From Bin87 sp965116785 (GTDB lineage: Bacteria > Chloroflexota > Dehalococcoidia > Lucifugimonadales > UBA3495): a stretch of DNA of 64,000 nt. The notes beneath the pieces are model-generated. The model did not search any database. It had not been told where the DNA came from and was given only the letters and a program-made list of their open reading frames with translations. Made by a program: the position numbers and the translations under genes. The stretch covers positions 1-64,000 of the forward strand of contig OZ220731.1 of the NCBI GenBank assembly GCA_965116785.1, written 5' to 3'. This document shows positions 1-8,130 of this stretch, piece after piece. How positions within the stretch are numbered: the stretch's first letter is position 1; the number at the start of each line of letters is the position of its first letter.

Positions 1-271
1 AGCGGTCGGTAGGTCGCCGCCTCACCCACAAGCGGTTGACCGCGAAACCGGCGGGCATGTTGCTGTAGGGTTGACAACCATGACCCGGGCATTTTTCACT
101 ATTCATCGAGGGGGTACCGGCCCCACTCTCCCGAGCAGGGCCGGTTCTACTGTAGGGCCCGTAGATTTTCATCTGGGCTACCCACCTGCGTTCACCTCCT
201 CAGTCGCCCCGGGCGCGTTGGGTGCGCCCGGGGTCGGTCTTACCAAGATACTAAGCTTTCCACAACGGAGC
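1..271. other. Left edge, no supported gene
   Basis: An open frame runs through here into the next gene, but its first 67 codons look non-coding (Pro, Gly and Ser rich, no recognisable ribosome site). I see no RNA gene or repeat. Confidence 0.4.
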
Positions 272-550
272 ATGTCAAGCATGGCAGACAGTTGGAAAAC
301 CACGGCACGCGGACTATCGGAAATGAGTGGCGCACAGCGATACATGGACCGGGCCGCGCGTTGTTGGTTGGACGGAGACCAGGACCGCGCCCAGTTTTGG
401 ATTGATTTGGCGAAGGCCCACCCCGACGCCGATGCAGTACAGGAGCGAATTGAAAAAGCAGCGCAAGTAATGGCGGGTTCACCCGCGATAGCAACCGAAC
501 CGAACCCCAAGCATCGACCCGCAAAGGAAACGCGGGCAGCAATTTGCTAA
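272..550 (+). CDS. Small hypothetical protein
   Basis: I do not recognise a family. The predicted product is about 92 residues and mostly helical and charged, with a segment rich in Ala, Arg and Asp (residues 15-60) that resembles a TPR-like helical hairpin. The ATG at 272 is chosen because the frame becomes protein-like there; an alternative ATG lies at 281. It is followed by the methyltransferase-like gene at 617 on the same strand, with 66 bases between them. Function unknown. Confidence 0.4.
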   Translation: MSSMADSWKTTARGLSEMSGAQRYMDRAARCWLDGDQDRAQFWIDLAKAHPDADAVQERIEKAAQVMAGSPAIATEPNPKHRPAKETRAAIC

Positions 551-616
551 TTGACACACGCTACGGCGTGGGTGTTCAATGGCAGTAGACCAAGTATAAC
601 ACGGAGACCCCAGACC

Positions 617-1141
617 ATGAGCCAGAACCTTCACGACACCATCGGAGCAACCACGGACGCCCTGCTGCGCCCATGGACAGCCCCACCGGCCGATGACGTC
701 CTCCGGGCCGTCGTCCTGCATCCAGGAGACGCGGCTACGGCACTGCCCGGGCACGCGGAGCAAGCGGGCCTGCGGGTGGTACACACCCAAACCGGCGATG
801 ACCCGGGCGAGATTTCAGACCACGGCCTGATACCCGCTTTCGATATTCTCGCGGTGGATTTGCCCGCTGACGAGTGGCAGCAGGCTTTCGGGTTGGCGCT
901 CCGGTTCTTGCGGGTTCGGCGTCCCGGTGGGTTCCTACTGGTCAGCCCGGGCGCGGAGATTGACGAGGACACCATGCTGGCGATCCGCCACACCACCGAA
1001 CGGCTGGGTTACCGGATCTCCGCTCACGGCCCGTTCCTGGTGGGTGGGCTCCCGCCCGGACCGTTCTCGTGGCCGCCGGAACCCACGGCAACGGCAGTGT
1101 TGCGGCTGCTGGCCTCCGGCGTCACGGCGCAGCGGGCCTGA
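617..1141 (+). CDS. Rossmann-like protein, possibly a degenerate C5 DNA methyltransferase
   Basis: The product has 174 residues. The layout (a strand, 'AEQAGLRVV', then 'FDILAVDLP', then 'ALRFLRVRRPGGFLLVSP') follows the central part of cytosine-5 DNA methyltransferases, where the target-strand motif would be followed by a Pro-Cys catalytic dipeptide. Here that dipeptide is missing ('DLPADEW'), and the target-recognition part is absent. If related, it is not catalytic. It could equally be another small Rossmann-fold protein. The ATG at 617 is preferred over a TTG at 551 because the region before it is not protein-like. A strong hairpin follows at 1174. Confidence 0.45.
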   Translation: MSQNLHDTIGATTDALLRPWTAPPADDVLRAVVLHPGDAATALPGHAEQAGLRVVHTQTGDDPGEISDHGLIPAFDILAVDLPADEWQQAFGLALRFLRVRRPGGFLLVSPGAEIDEDTMLAIRHTTERLGYRISAHGPFLVGGLPPGPFSWPPEPTATAVLRLLASGVTAQRA

Positions 1142-1173
1142 TGGCTCGGGCGACAGGTTACGGGATGAAAAAT

Positions 1174-1202
1174 GCGGGCCGGGTAGCAACTACCCGGCCC
1201 GC
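1174..1202 (+). terminator. Strong hairpin, terminator-like
   Basis: A perfect 13-bp stem (1174-1186 with 1190-1202) closes a 3-base loop just after the stop at 1141. There is no immediate T-tract, so it may be a weak terminator or an mRNA 3' stabiliser. Confidence 0.55.
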
Positions 1203-1214
1203 AACGGTTATGGT

Positions 1215-1379
1215 ATGTCTATCTCTATTTTTCTGTTCTTCGCGGCGGTCCTGTTCGCGGTTCTGGCAGGGTACAGTCTCGGTCAAGGGCGTGAGCCCCG
1301 GGCCATTTTCTGGTTTGTTGTAACCGCTTGTCTGTCCGTTTTATTCCTGCTAAACGAAGGCGGATATGGAGCAACGTGA
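1215..1379 (+). CDS. Small two-helix membrane protein
   Basis: The 54-residue product is almost entirely two hydrophobic segments: 'MSISIFLFFAAVLFAVLAGY' and a second around residues 31-45, joined by a short basic loop. It sits right after the hairpin at 1174-1202. The ATG at 1215 is the first in frame before the hydrophobic run. No family is recognised. Confidence 0.4.
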   Translation: MSISIFLFFAAVLFAVLAGYSLGQGREPRAIFWFVVTACLSVLFLLNEGGYGAT

Positions 1380-1530
1380 TCGGGAATGGCGCAAGCATTA
1401 TTGCGACGAATCCGACGCCTTGCCAGAAAGTAAGCGGTACGAAATCCGGCTGCATGGCCCCAGCATAAACGCGAGGCAGGCATCGTGCATAGATTACAGG
1501 GTGTCATCCTCCCCTCAATGCCCGTTGGCG

Positions 1531-2751
1531 CTAACGGCGGTAGTAATCGTCATAATCCAGCAGCAAAATCATCGCCCAGGAAACGCCCTCAGCGTGTCTG
1601 CCCCCGGGGCCTTCGTCCGAGCATAGCAGGATGGTCAGCGTGACCAGTTCCCGGAAGCGCGCGGTCTCATCGTAGTGCTGCTCATCAAATCCGGCGATGA
1701 TCTCGTTGATTTGTTCCTCAACGAATATTCCGACCACCTCGCTTGCGGCGGCGTCCATGTTTCCGGCCAGGCTATCGGTGGCGCAGCGCACCGCCTGGGC
1801 GACCAACACCGCCCGCCTTGCTTTCAACTCGGCGCGCTCCGCCTCGGTGAGCACCGTGATCTCGATCTCAGCCCAGTAGGGATTGCCGCATTCCCGCGTT
1901 ACGCCGCTGCCCTTGACCTCGACCATAGCGACCCGATAGACCCATTCACCCGGCTGGAGCGGCCCGGTCCACTCGGTGGGTTCTGACAGGTTGGCGAACA
2001 GGTTGAGTACCCCCGGGACCAGCGACTCAATCGTCCTCACCACCTCACCGAGTACCTCCCAAGTCGCACCCTCGCCCCCGGGCGCGGTCGTCCGTTCAAC
2101 GCGGTAATGGATTTCTTCCAAGTCCACGTAATACTGTAAGTCGTCGTTGTGCGGCAACGGCAACACCAGTTGCACCAACTCGTCGTTCCACTCCAATATC
2201 AGCATCCGGTCCGATCCGTCGCCCGGATCCGTGGCGCGGGCCTTCAAAGCGTAGACCTCGGCTGCGTCACAGAATTGGCCTAACTCCACCTCAATCAACT
2301 CGTCCTGGGTCAACACACTAACATTGACTTCCGTCCATTGGGGCGAGCAATCAAGAACCTCGTTATCCATCCGCAGGCTGACCACGCCGACGCGGTACAT
2401 CCACTCGCCCAGTCTGGCGTCTCCCGTCCAGTACTGAATGCCTGCCACGGTGCCCAACATCTCCCAATCCGTATCGCTCGCTTCGGTGGGTCGCCTTTCA
2501 ATCTGATAGACCGCCGTGTACTCCCCCTCTATGAAGTATTCGATTTCGTCCCACCAAACCAGCGTGACGGTGCGCTCCGTCCCCGGGTGAGACACCTGAA
2601 CATCCACGTGATTGACGAGGGCGACGTTACAGTACTGGGGGGTCTCCTGTGCCGTCAGTGCGCCGTGGGTCGGGCGCGGGCTGGGCAACAGCACGGCGAC
2701 TGCGGCCAGTACCAAGAACGCGGCACCGGCGATAGACGCTTTGAAAATCAC
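1531..2751 (-). CDS. Secreted protein with two fibronectin-III-like repeats
   Basis: The 406-residue product starts with a signal peptide (basic start, hydrophobic core about residues 7-22, probable cleavage near residue 30). Two similar repeats follow, about residues 40-135 and 160-305. Each has the pattern 'VYQIERRPTEAS...W..LG.V......W....R.GEWMYRVGVVSL' and then a Cys, typical of beta-sandwich fibronectin-III-like modules used for surface binding. The last 100 residues are helical with two more Cys. It is probably exported; ligand unknown. No enzyme motif is visible. The gene faces away from the small membrane gene at 2843. Confidence 0.6.
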   Translation of the reverse strand: MIFKASIAGAAFLVLAAVAVLLPSPRPTHGALTAQETPQYCNVALVNHVDVQVSHPGTERTVTLVWWDEIEYFIEGEYTAVYQIERRPTEASDTDWEMLGTVAGIQYWTGDARLGEWMYRVGVVSLRMDNEVLDCSPQWTEVNVSVLTQDELIEVELGQFCDAAEVYALKARATDPGDGSDRMLILEWNDELVQLVLPLPHNDDLQYYVDLEEIHYRVERTTAPGGEGATWEVLGEVVRTIESLVPGVLNLFANLSEPTEWTGPLQPGEWVYRVAMVEVKGSGVTRECGNPYWAEIEITVLTEAERAELKARRAVLVAQAVRCATDSLAGNMDAAASEVVGIFVEEQINEIIAGFDEQHYDETARFRELVTLTILLCSDEGPGGRHAEGVSWAMILLLDYDDYYRR

Positions 2752-2805
2752 GATAGGGCTCCTTTCATTGCCGTGGGCGCAACCAATCCGAACAGGCTAT
2801 CCCCA

Positions 2806-2834
2806 TTGACACGCGCCTAGCCGCTGCGTTTATT
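2806..2834 (+). promoter_or_regulatory. Sigma-70-like promoter for a leaderless gene
   Basis: TTGACA at 2806-2811 and TTTATT at 2829-2834 are 17 bases apart (TATTAT overlaps at 2831-2836). Transcription would start near 2841, next to the ATG at 2843, so the message would be leaderless. Confidence 0.5.
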
Positions 2835-2842
2835 ATGGACCC

Positions 2843-3073
2843 ATGATCGAGATGGCGGAAAGGCTGGTAAACAGCCCGTATCTGTACACGCCAATAATAG
2901 TGATGGCGTCGGTTGCAGTCGCTATACTTAGCCTAAAAGTACGTGAGTTAGGCAACCAGATACAAAAACTAAAAGAGACGTCAGGAACAGAGGCCAAGCC
3001 AGATTGCAAGCCCACCGTATCATCCGAGGGTTGGCTGTTTGGTTCTGACACACCGCCCACACCACCAGCATAA
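2843..3073 (+). CDS. Small membrane-anchored coiled-coil protein
   Basis: 76 residues: one transmembrane helix (about 16-31), then a short heptad-like helix 'KVRELGNQIQKLKETS' and a polar, Pro-ending tail. No ribosome site precedes the ATG, which fits the promoter placed right in front of it. An opposing frame with two hydrophobic stretches overlaps the end (2928-3155). Function unknown. Confidence 0.45.
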   Translation: MIEMAERLVNSPYLYTPIIVMASVAVAILSLKVRELGNQIQKLKETSGTEAKPDCKPTVSSEGWLFGSDTPPTPPA

Positions 3074-3155
3074 GAAAGCCGGCTACCAGGAAGGGACCGC
3101 CGACTACGAGCGCGACCATACCGATGCCCCTGATGGTTTCACTTGCCCCGTCCAT
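2928..3155 (-). CDS. Possible two-helix membrane protein
   Basis: The 75-residue product has two hydrophobic helices separated by a basic loop ('CQNQTANPRMIRWACN'). It overlaps the plus-strand membrane gene at 2843 for 146 bases, so the two are alternatives. The plus-strand gene is favoured because it has a promoter. Confidence 0.25.
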   Translation of the reverse strand: MDGASETIRGIGMVALVVGGPFLVAGFLMLVVWAVCQNQTANPRMIRWACNLAWPLFLTSLLVFVSGCLTHVLLG

Positions 3156-3249
3156 GCCCCCATTCTATCACCGCCCTGGGTTCGGGGTGGGTCGTGTCCT
3201 CAGCAGGGTCTGGGGCGGTCCTGGGGTGGGTCTAGCGGGGTATATAGGT

Positions 3250-3623
3250 CCCGGTGTGAGATTTGGTACAAGGTACCGCTGTGTGTAATAGCGTTCGTCG
3301 ATGGCGTTATCGCTTTCTGGGACTCGAAGCAAGTAGAGGGCTTGAGCGATAAGAAGGACGGTCAAGAGGACGCTTTTCGTCATTGCTATTGGTCGGCACT
3401 AATGGCCCGACACATGGGACGTGTGGCAGCAGAAGGGTTCGGAGATCGCCATGAGGACAGGCCTAGCTTGACCGCGGAAGGGATGGCTCGAAAAGAGATG
3501 GACTTGCACAACAACCGTATGGGGCGTTCAATTGGCGAGCAAGCCATTTCGGTTAGGGATGCGCGTCTCCGATGTTACGAAGCGGCAAAGTCGGACGTCC
3601 TGCAGACTCAACTGAGTTGGTGA
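3250..3623 (+). pseudogene. DUF6973-like domain lacking a clear start
   Basis: From about 3290 the frame encodes 'DGQEDAFRHCYW', 'FGDRHED' and 'MDLHNNRMGR'. These His, Asp and Asn signatures match DUF6973, a domain found at the end of some polymorphic and LXG-type toxins and in short stand-alone proteins. Activity is unknown, but the conserved His suggest metal or catalytic roles. No ATG, GTG or TTG lies at a sensible place upstream in this frame, so the gene is probably 5'-truncated or frameshifted. An integrase remnant starts 70 bases downstream. Confidence 0.5.
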
Positions 3624-3694
3624 CAGTGTTAACTTGGGCGAAAACTGTGTCCCGCGGCCCAAGATTACCCGCTCTGGTAGTATTGAGATGACCC

Positions 3695-3740
3695 TCAACC
3701 CTGCGGCCCTGGCGATGGCCTTGACCCGCCGGGCGATCTG
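3695..3740 (-). pseudogene. Tyrosine integrase remnant
   Basis: Read on the minus strand this piece encodes 'QIARRVKAIARAAGL', identical to part of the integrase at 5551-6516 (bases 5729-5774). It ends exactly at the Tn3-type inverted repeat at 3740, so a second integrase copy was cut by that element. Confidence 0.6.
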
Positions 3741-3845
3741 GGTCGACTCCCGCAAGGGGCAGGATCGTACGCTAAGACCGCTATCGGCGCTTTGGCCACC
3801 GGTAATCGCTGGTGAGCAGGATGTGGCCCCAGACAAGGGGTAAAT
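3740..3845 (-). mobile_element. Tn3-type end: 37-bp inverted repeat plus tnpA tail remnant
   Basis: Bases 3740-3776 are a Tn3-family-like end (outer GGGTCGACTCC, inner ATCGTACGCTAAG). Bases 3783-3845 match the last codons of the Tn3 tnpA remnants seen at 18.5 and 22.3 kb, read on the minus strand. The rest of the element is missing. Confidence 0.65.
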
Positions 3846-3857
3846 GGAGAGCAATAT

Positions 3858-5534
3858 ATGGAACTCAGCGAGCTCATCGCCCGCGCTCCCTGGCGAGAAG
3901 CGGTTACGTACCGGGAAACTTGGCCTCACGAATACGTTCTGCTTCAGAAGGACAATCAGCGTGAGCTGATGGAGGCTGTGTGCGAGCGCCTGAGCAATGG
4001 TGAAGGTGTCTCCTGCCGATTTTTCGCCATGCGCAATCAGTACCTGTTCGTCGGGGACTATAAGTATTGGCTGATGGTGCCTCCCGACCAGGTGGACTGG
4101 GACCATGAAGAAGTACTCAATCGGGCGCGTCTCTACCGGGACCGACGTGACTTCGTCATCCAGGAGGGCGATAGTGGCATGAGGGACGTTTATCCTGCAA
4201 TGCCGGCGACCGATGTGGAAGGAGAATCAGGAGTCATGGCAACCACTGGTGAGAATGATCAGGACCTGATTGATGCCTTGCACAGATTATCGGAGAACAA
4301 CCGGGACCTGGTTGAGCTGGGAAATTTACTCGAGGAAAGGCGGTCAGAGTTCGATGCACTGAGGTTCCTAGGGCTATCAGATTCGGAGGAGGTTCACTCC
4401 AAAATTCTGGCGTGGTTGTTGGACCCGCGCGGAAGCCACGGTGCGGGAGACCGTTTTCTCCGCGGCTTTTTGCGTGAAAGCGCTGCGGTCGCCACTGTTG
4501 CCGGTGTACATGTCGGCGACCTTGACGACGTGTCCGCCTTCGAGTGGTCAGCCACCAGAGTGCAACAGGAATGGCGCAACGTGGTGGAGGGTCACGAAGG
4601 GAGATTGGACATTCTGCTCGTTAACGAGGCGGAAGGGTTCGTGTGCGCCATTGAAAACAAGGTTTTTTCCGGCGAGCATAGCGAGCAACTGACCCGCTAC
4701 CGCAGGGCGTTGGCCGGCGCATACCCTGATTTTCACAACCGCCACGTTTTTCTTTCACCAGAGGGCATACGCCCACTCCGGGAGGAGGAACGGCAATACT
4801 GGGTGCCGGTGAGCTACGCCACGGTCCTGCAGTTGGTGGAAGAGATTATCACTCAAGATGACGAGTCCATTCGCGACGACGTCAGTTCGTTCTTGCGGCA
4901 ATACTCAACCACCCTCAGGAGGCGCGTCGTGCCGGATACAACGAGCAATGCCCGGGCGTTAGCCCGAAAGATCTACATGGAAAACCGTGGGAGCATCGAC
5001 TTTATCAACGCCAACAAGCCGAATTACAAAGAGGAGGGGAAGGCTATCGTCAAGGAGGCGATCTCGCTTCATGATCGCTGGGTCCTGGACTGGGAAGAGA
5101 GAGACTTGGTTTTCTTCAGGTCCGCTGACTGGAACCCGTTCGAGGTACTCAGGACGGGCACCGGATGGGGGGATCCCGGCTCGGCGATAACGTTCGGGTT
5201 CGATTTCAGGCCGGATCATCCCCGCTTGATCTGTACGCTTGGCCCCGGGACGGACGAGGCGGTCCGACAGAAGATTCACGCGGACATCAGCAATCAGCGC
5301 GAATTGTTCAGCCATGCTGGGAAGGAGTTGCGCAGTTCGTATACGCGGCTTGATGTGAAGGGACCCATAACGGAAGACGCCGATTACGACAATTGGGACG
5401 ACCCGGCGGTGCGGGTCAAGATATTGGATTGGGTGGCGGATTTTGCCGAGAACAAATTTCCCCGGATGAATGCGGTCATTGTGGAAAGTCTGCGGGAGTG
5501 CGAAGCCCTGCTGGTGAACCAATATCCCAGATGA
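3858..5534 (+). CDS. PD-(D/E)XK nuclease-family protein with extra N-terminal module
   Basis: 558 residues in two modules. Residues 1-110 ('WREAVTYRETWPHEYVLL...YLFVGDYKYWLM') resemble a small hypothetical protein usually found alone. Residues 130-360 form a PDDEXK_4-type nuclease: 'SEEVHSKILAWLLDPRGSHG', then 'GRLDILLV' (metal-binding Asp) and 'CAIENKV' (E-x-K), then 'HSEQLTRYR'. Such proteins cleave DNA or RNA and are often part of defence loci. The C-terminal 200 residues are not recognised. The start at 3858 follows the Tn3 remnant closely. The complete catalytic motif suggests an active enzyme. Confidence 0.75.
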   Translation: MELSELIARAPWREAVTYRETWPHEYVLLQKDNQRELMEAVCERLSNGEGVSCRFFAMRNQYLFVGDYKYWLMVPPDQVDWDHEEVLNRARLYRDRRDFVIQEGDSGMRDVYPAMPATDVEGESGVMATTGENDQDLIDALHRLSENNRDLVELGNLLEERRSEFDALRFLGLSDSEEVHSKILAWLLDPRGSHGAGDRFLRGFLRESAAVATVAGVHVGDLDDVSAFEWSATRVQQEWRNVVEGHEGRLDILLVNEAEGFVCAIENKVFSGEHSEQLTRYRRALAGAYPDFHNRHVFLSPEGIRPLREEERQYWVPVSYATVLQLVEEIITQDDESIRDDVSSFLRQYSTTLRRRVVPDTTSNARALARKIYMENRGSIDFINANKPNYKEEGKAIVKEAISLHDRWVLDWEERDLVFFRSADWNPFEVLRTGTGWGDPGSAITFGFDFRPDHPRLICTLGPGTDEAVRQKIHADISNQRELFSHAGKELRSSYTRLDVKGPITEDADYDNWDDPAVRVKILDWVADFAENKFPRMNAVIVESLRECEALLVNQYPR

Positions 5535-5550
5535 TCACCGCTAGGTGCGG

Positions 5551-6516
5551 CTATAGGTACCGAAGCGCCGAGCCGGCAGACTCGCCGCGGGTGTAGCGGC
5601 CGACCATGCCGCCGCCCTGTTTCCAGCGGCCTTGGCGTTCGATTTCGTGGGTGGGGGCGCCGTTGTGGGCCATGCGGCGGGCCATGCCAACGCGCCCGCT
5701 GTGGCCGCTGAAGAACTCCCAGTCCGCCAGCCCCGCGGCCCGGGCGATGGCCTTCACCCGCCGGGCGATCTGGGACTCCGACAGCCCGAAGACTTTCTCA
5801 TCGCTGCCAGCGCCCGCCGGCCGGATGGCGGAGAGGGCCCCCATGGCGGCCAGTGTGATGGCGACGGTGGCGCCCTGGGCCTCGGCGTCGGTCTTGGAGC
5901 GGATGACGGCGATGCGGCCGGAGCCGTCGTCCCAGCGCTGGATGTCGCCCCAGGTCAGCGCGGCCGCCTCGGACCGGCGCAGCCCCGCGTCGGAGAGCAC
6001 GGCCGCCAGGGCCACGTCAAACTTCCCCCGCTCGGTGGCCTGCTCCGGCGTTTCGAGCCCGCGGCCGCGTTTGCGGGGTTGGGTAGCGGTGAGCCGGATG
6101 ACGGCGAGGACGTCGGCGGTGATGGCGCCGGACTGGCGCTGGGGTCTCGAGAGGCGCCTGCCCCATCCTTTTAAAGAAGCGCGTACGCCCGGGTCCCGGC
6201 AGGGCGACTCCAGCTTGGCCCACTCGTGGGCTTTCGAGATGGCGGACGTCGAGAGCCGCAGGGTGGCGATGGAGGCGCCGGTATTGGCGCGGGCGGCCAG
6301 GTAGCGGGCCACGGTGAGGGGCTGGGCCGGCAGGGGCGTGAGGCCCACGTCGTCGCACCGGCCGGTGAACAGGCGCCATTGGGCGTCGTAGGTCCGGCGG
6401 GTGTTGTCGGAGAGGACGGCTTCCAGGGATGAGGCCACGCCCTGGTCGGCGGCCCGCAGCTCGGGCAGTGGGGCGGGCTGATGGGGAACGACGTGGGCGC
6501 CGGCGGCGGTGGTCAT
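5551..6516 (-). CDS. Tyrosine recombinase/integrase
   Basis: 321 residues. The N-terminal SAM-like core-binding domain (about 35-125) is followed by the catalytic domain with 'DAGLRRSEAAAL' (first catalytic Arg), 'RSKTD' (Lys), 'GHSGRVG' (His-x-x-Arg), 'RQGRWKQGG' (Trp in place of the second His) and the nucleophile in 'YTRG'. Length and order are normal for phage- or island-type integrases. Upstream lie a perfect hairpin (6568-6591) and a cluster of palindromes (6746-6864) that may be its binding arms or attachment site. A 46-bp remnant of a second copy is at 3695. Confidence 0.9.
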   Translation of the reverse strand: MTTAAGAHVVPHQPAPLPELRAADQGVASSLEAVLSDNTRRTYDAQWRLFTGRCDDVGLTPLPAQPLTVARYLAARANTGASIATLRLSTSAISKAHEWAKLESPCRDPGVRASLKGWGRRLSRPQRQSGAITADVLAVIRLTATQPRKRGRGLETPEQATERGKFDVALAAVLSDAGLRRSEAAALTWGDIQRWDDGSGRIAVIRSKTDAEAQGATVAITLAAMGALSAIRPAGAGSDEKVFGLSESQIARRVKAIARAAGLADWEFFSGHSGRVGMARRMAHNGAPTHEIERQGRWKQGGGMVGRYTRGESAGSALRYL

Positions 6517-6567
6517 GGGCGGGTCTCCGGGGGCGGGATTTCGGGCTGATTTCAGGGCATGAAAGAT

Positions 6568-6591
6568 GCGCGATAAGCGTAATTATCGCGC
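6568..6591. repeat. Perfect palindrome upstream of integrase
   Basis: GCGCGATAA (6568-6576) pairs with 6583-6591 around a 6-base loop, 52 bases upstream of the integrase start. It may be an operator or attenuator hairpin for the integrase, or an arm site. Confidence 0.5.
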
Positions 6592-6745
6592 GGCGAATGG
6601 GCGTTCGCAAGCAAGCTTTTCACCGTTTGTTTGCGTGACCACGGCGGGCCCGGTGCCTGCCCCAGGACAAACCGAACCACCGCGGGCATCCCGTCCCGCT
6701 GCGTGAGCGGGTTCAACGCCGCTTCGGCGACGCCGGCGACGAAAC

Positions 6746-6864
6746 CATTGGAGTGGATACCATTGATATCCATACGAATCCAATGGAATGGACCGCGGCA
6801 CGGAATGGATAGGATAGGTATCCAATGCATAGGATTCCATGGCATTGCAATCGACACCATTCCA
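6746..6864. repeat. Nested palindrome cluster (CCATTGGA / GGATA / GGAATGG)
   Basis: Short motifs occur repeatedly in both orientations: CCATTGGA (6746) with TCCAATGG (6779), GGATA with TATCC twice, GGAATGG with CCATTCC. The stretch is much richer in A and T than its surroundings. It lies between the integrase and a small gene, so an attachment or regulatory site is possible. Confidence 0.4.
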
Positions 6865-6956
6865 TACCTTGGCGACGGCGGACTGCAAAAGCAAAACCGG
6901 CCCGGGAGCCGTTTACTACACTGCCGGCAATCAGCCTGATTATCGGAGGTGACCGC

Positions 6957-7151
6957 ATGCCCCAATGCACTGCCTGCGACGTGGAACTGGAGCCGCCCAT
7001 CCGCGCTCCCCACACCGTCTACGTTAAGACCCCCTACCGCGTCGGCGGCCAGGACTACTGCCGCCACCACATCATCAGGGCAGCGGTGGCCGCTGGCGTC
7101 ATCGCCGAGGTGAAGCCCGCCCCCGGCCCGGCGGCAGCCGTTTCCCGGTAG
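6957..7151 (+). CDS. Small protein with CxxC and CxHH, zinc-binding-like
   Basis: 64 residues starting 'MPQCTACDVEL' and containing 'GGQDYCRHHIIRA'. The two Cys pairs and His could bind one zinc. The start is well set by a strong ribosome site (GGAGGTG, 6 bases upstream). A closely related partial copy lies at 14220-14382, and both are followed by IS1 fragments. Family not recognised; a nucleic-acid-binding role in an integron- or phage-like context is only a guess. Confidence 0.55.
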   Translation: MPQCTACDVELEPPIRAPHTVYVKTPYRVGGQDYCRHHIIRAAVAAGVIAEVKPAPGPAAAVSR

Positions 7152-7198
7152 TAAGCCGGGCATAACGGGCTGGTATTCTCAACCTACGCGGATATTGG

Positions 7199-7745
7199 AA
7201 TTTTTTCACTGTTGCCAGCAGAGCAGGGCCAGGGAGTACACCAGCATCGCGATGCTCTTGGTGTATCCCTTGGTACGGCGCATCAACCGGTTCAACTTCC
7301 CCCGCCACGCCGAGTGCAGTCCTTCGTTCCAGTTCACGGTGCTCCCTTTGCTGACCACGTGTCGGTGGGGCGGGAACCATCCCACGTACACCGCGTAAGC
7401 GTCGCTGCGGTACAGTCCAGCCTCTGGCAGTCTTTCATACAGCCTCAAAAAGGGCGCTGCACTGCGGTCTCCCACCTCAAAGTCCACCCGACGACGGCCG
7501 TCAAGCTCCCGCACTACCGCCGTCCATATCCACCACTCTCCTCCCGCCGCTCACCATGTCTGGTCCAGCGACAGGTCCACATCTCGTCGCAGGACGCCAC
7601 CAGCCAGTTGTCGGCTCGCCAATCCCCCAGTGCGTTTATCTCCCCGTCTCCGCAGCCGGTTCAGCGCTTGGTGCCCCCTTTTTCCACCCAGGCCAGCCCC
7701 GCCGCCGGGCTGTATCCCAACACCCGCCCGATGGCGCTCAAACTG
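7199..7745 (-). pseudogene. IS1-family transposase, frameshifted
   Basis: Pieces in several minus-strand frames give a normal IS1 order: 'SLSAIGRVLGYSPAAGLAWV' (InsA-like helix-turn-helix), 'NWLVASCDEMWTCR' and 'WWIWTAVVRELDGRRRVDFE' (InsB start), then 'EAGLYRSDAYAVYVGW' and 'NWNEGLHSAWRGKLNRLMRR'. Stops and frame changes between them (for example near 7550 and 7665) mean it is inactive. The last part is about as long as in the copy at 14521. Confidence 0.7.
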
Positions 7746-7926
7746 CTCTCCAGTTATCCTTGAGCCAATGGTAGAAGGGGCGTTGCTTGACGTTCTTGAT
7801 GGCATGGAGGATGCCGATGGTGACCAACTCGCTGCTGGAGAGGACGGCCTGGCCATGCTGGGGGACGTCGGGCAAGGTGTCGTCTATCTGGCAGTAGAGT
7901 TCGGTGATAAAATCGGCAATGTTCAC
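7746..7926 (-). pseudogene. N-terminal fragment of a transposase (IS982-like?)
   Basis: The minus-strand frame starts 'MNIADFITELYCQIDD' and ends 'FYHWLKDNW'. This resembles the beginning of IS982/IS5-like transposases, and it breaks off where the IS1 remnant starts. Family assignment is uncertain. Confidence 0.4.
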
Positions 7927-7978
7927 GAGGTTCCCTGCTGTGGAGGATTGTCAACTCACAGCATATGGGAACCTCGTG
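7924..7978. repeat. Large hairpin at transposase 5' end
   Basis: CACGAGGTTCCC plus TGCTGTG on the left pairs with CACAGCA plus GGGAACCTCGTG on the right (12 + 7 bp, loop about 14). It lies over the start of the transposase fragment, so it is either the IS end or a hairpin that blocks incoming transcription. Confidence 0.5.
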
Positions 7979-8082
7979 GCATATTCAAAATCATCTCAAA
8001 CTAGCACAAAAGTTTGTAGGCGTTGTCGGCCGGCGTCACTGACTGCGCAGTCACATCACCGCCGCTCATTATATATTTGAGA

Positions 8083-8104
8083 GGCCCGGTTATTTGACCG
8101 GGCG
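8083..8104. terminator. Short hairpin upstream of lipoprotein genes
   Basis: GCCCGGT and ACCGGGC flank a 6-base loop 27 bases before the lipoprotein start. It may be a terminator for upstream transcription or a leader hairpin. Confidence 0.35.
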
Positions 8105-8130
8105 TTATCCGTACCATCCACAGCAGGACT

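Noticed and set aside
1366..1626. Short plus-strand frame starting inside the small membrane gene
   Set aside because: No ribosome site, poor composition after residue 45, and overlap with the secreted-protein gene on the other strand.
3168..3383. Minus-strand frame with a signal-like start and Pro-rich end
   Set aside because: It overlaps the DUF6973-like domain, whose motifs are much stronger.
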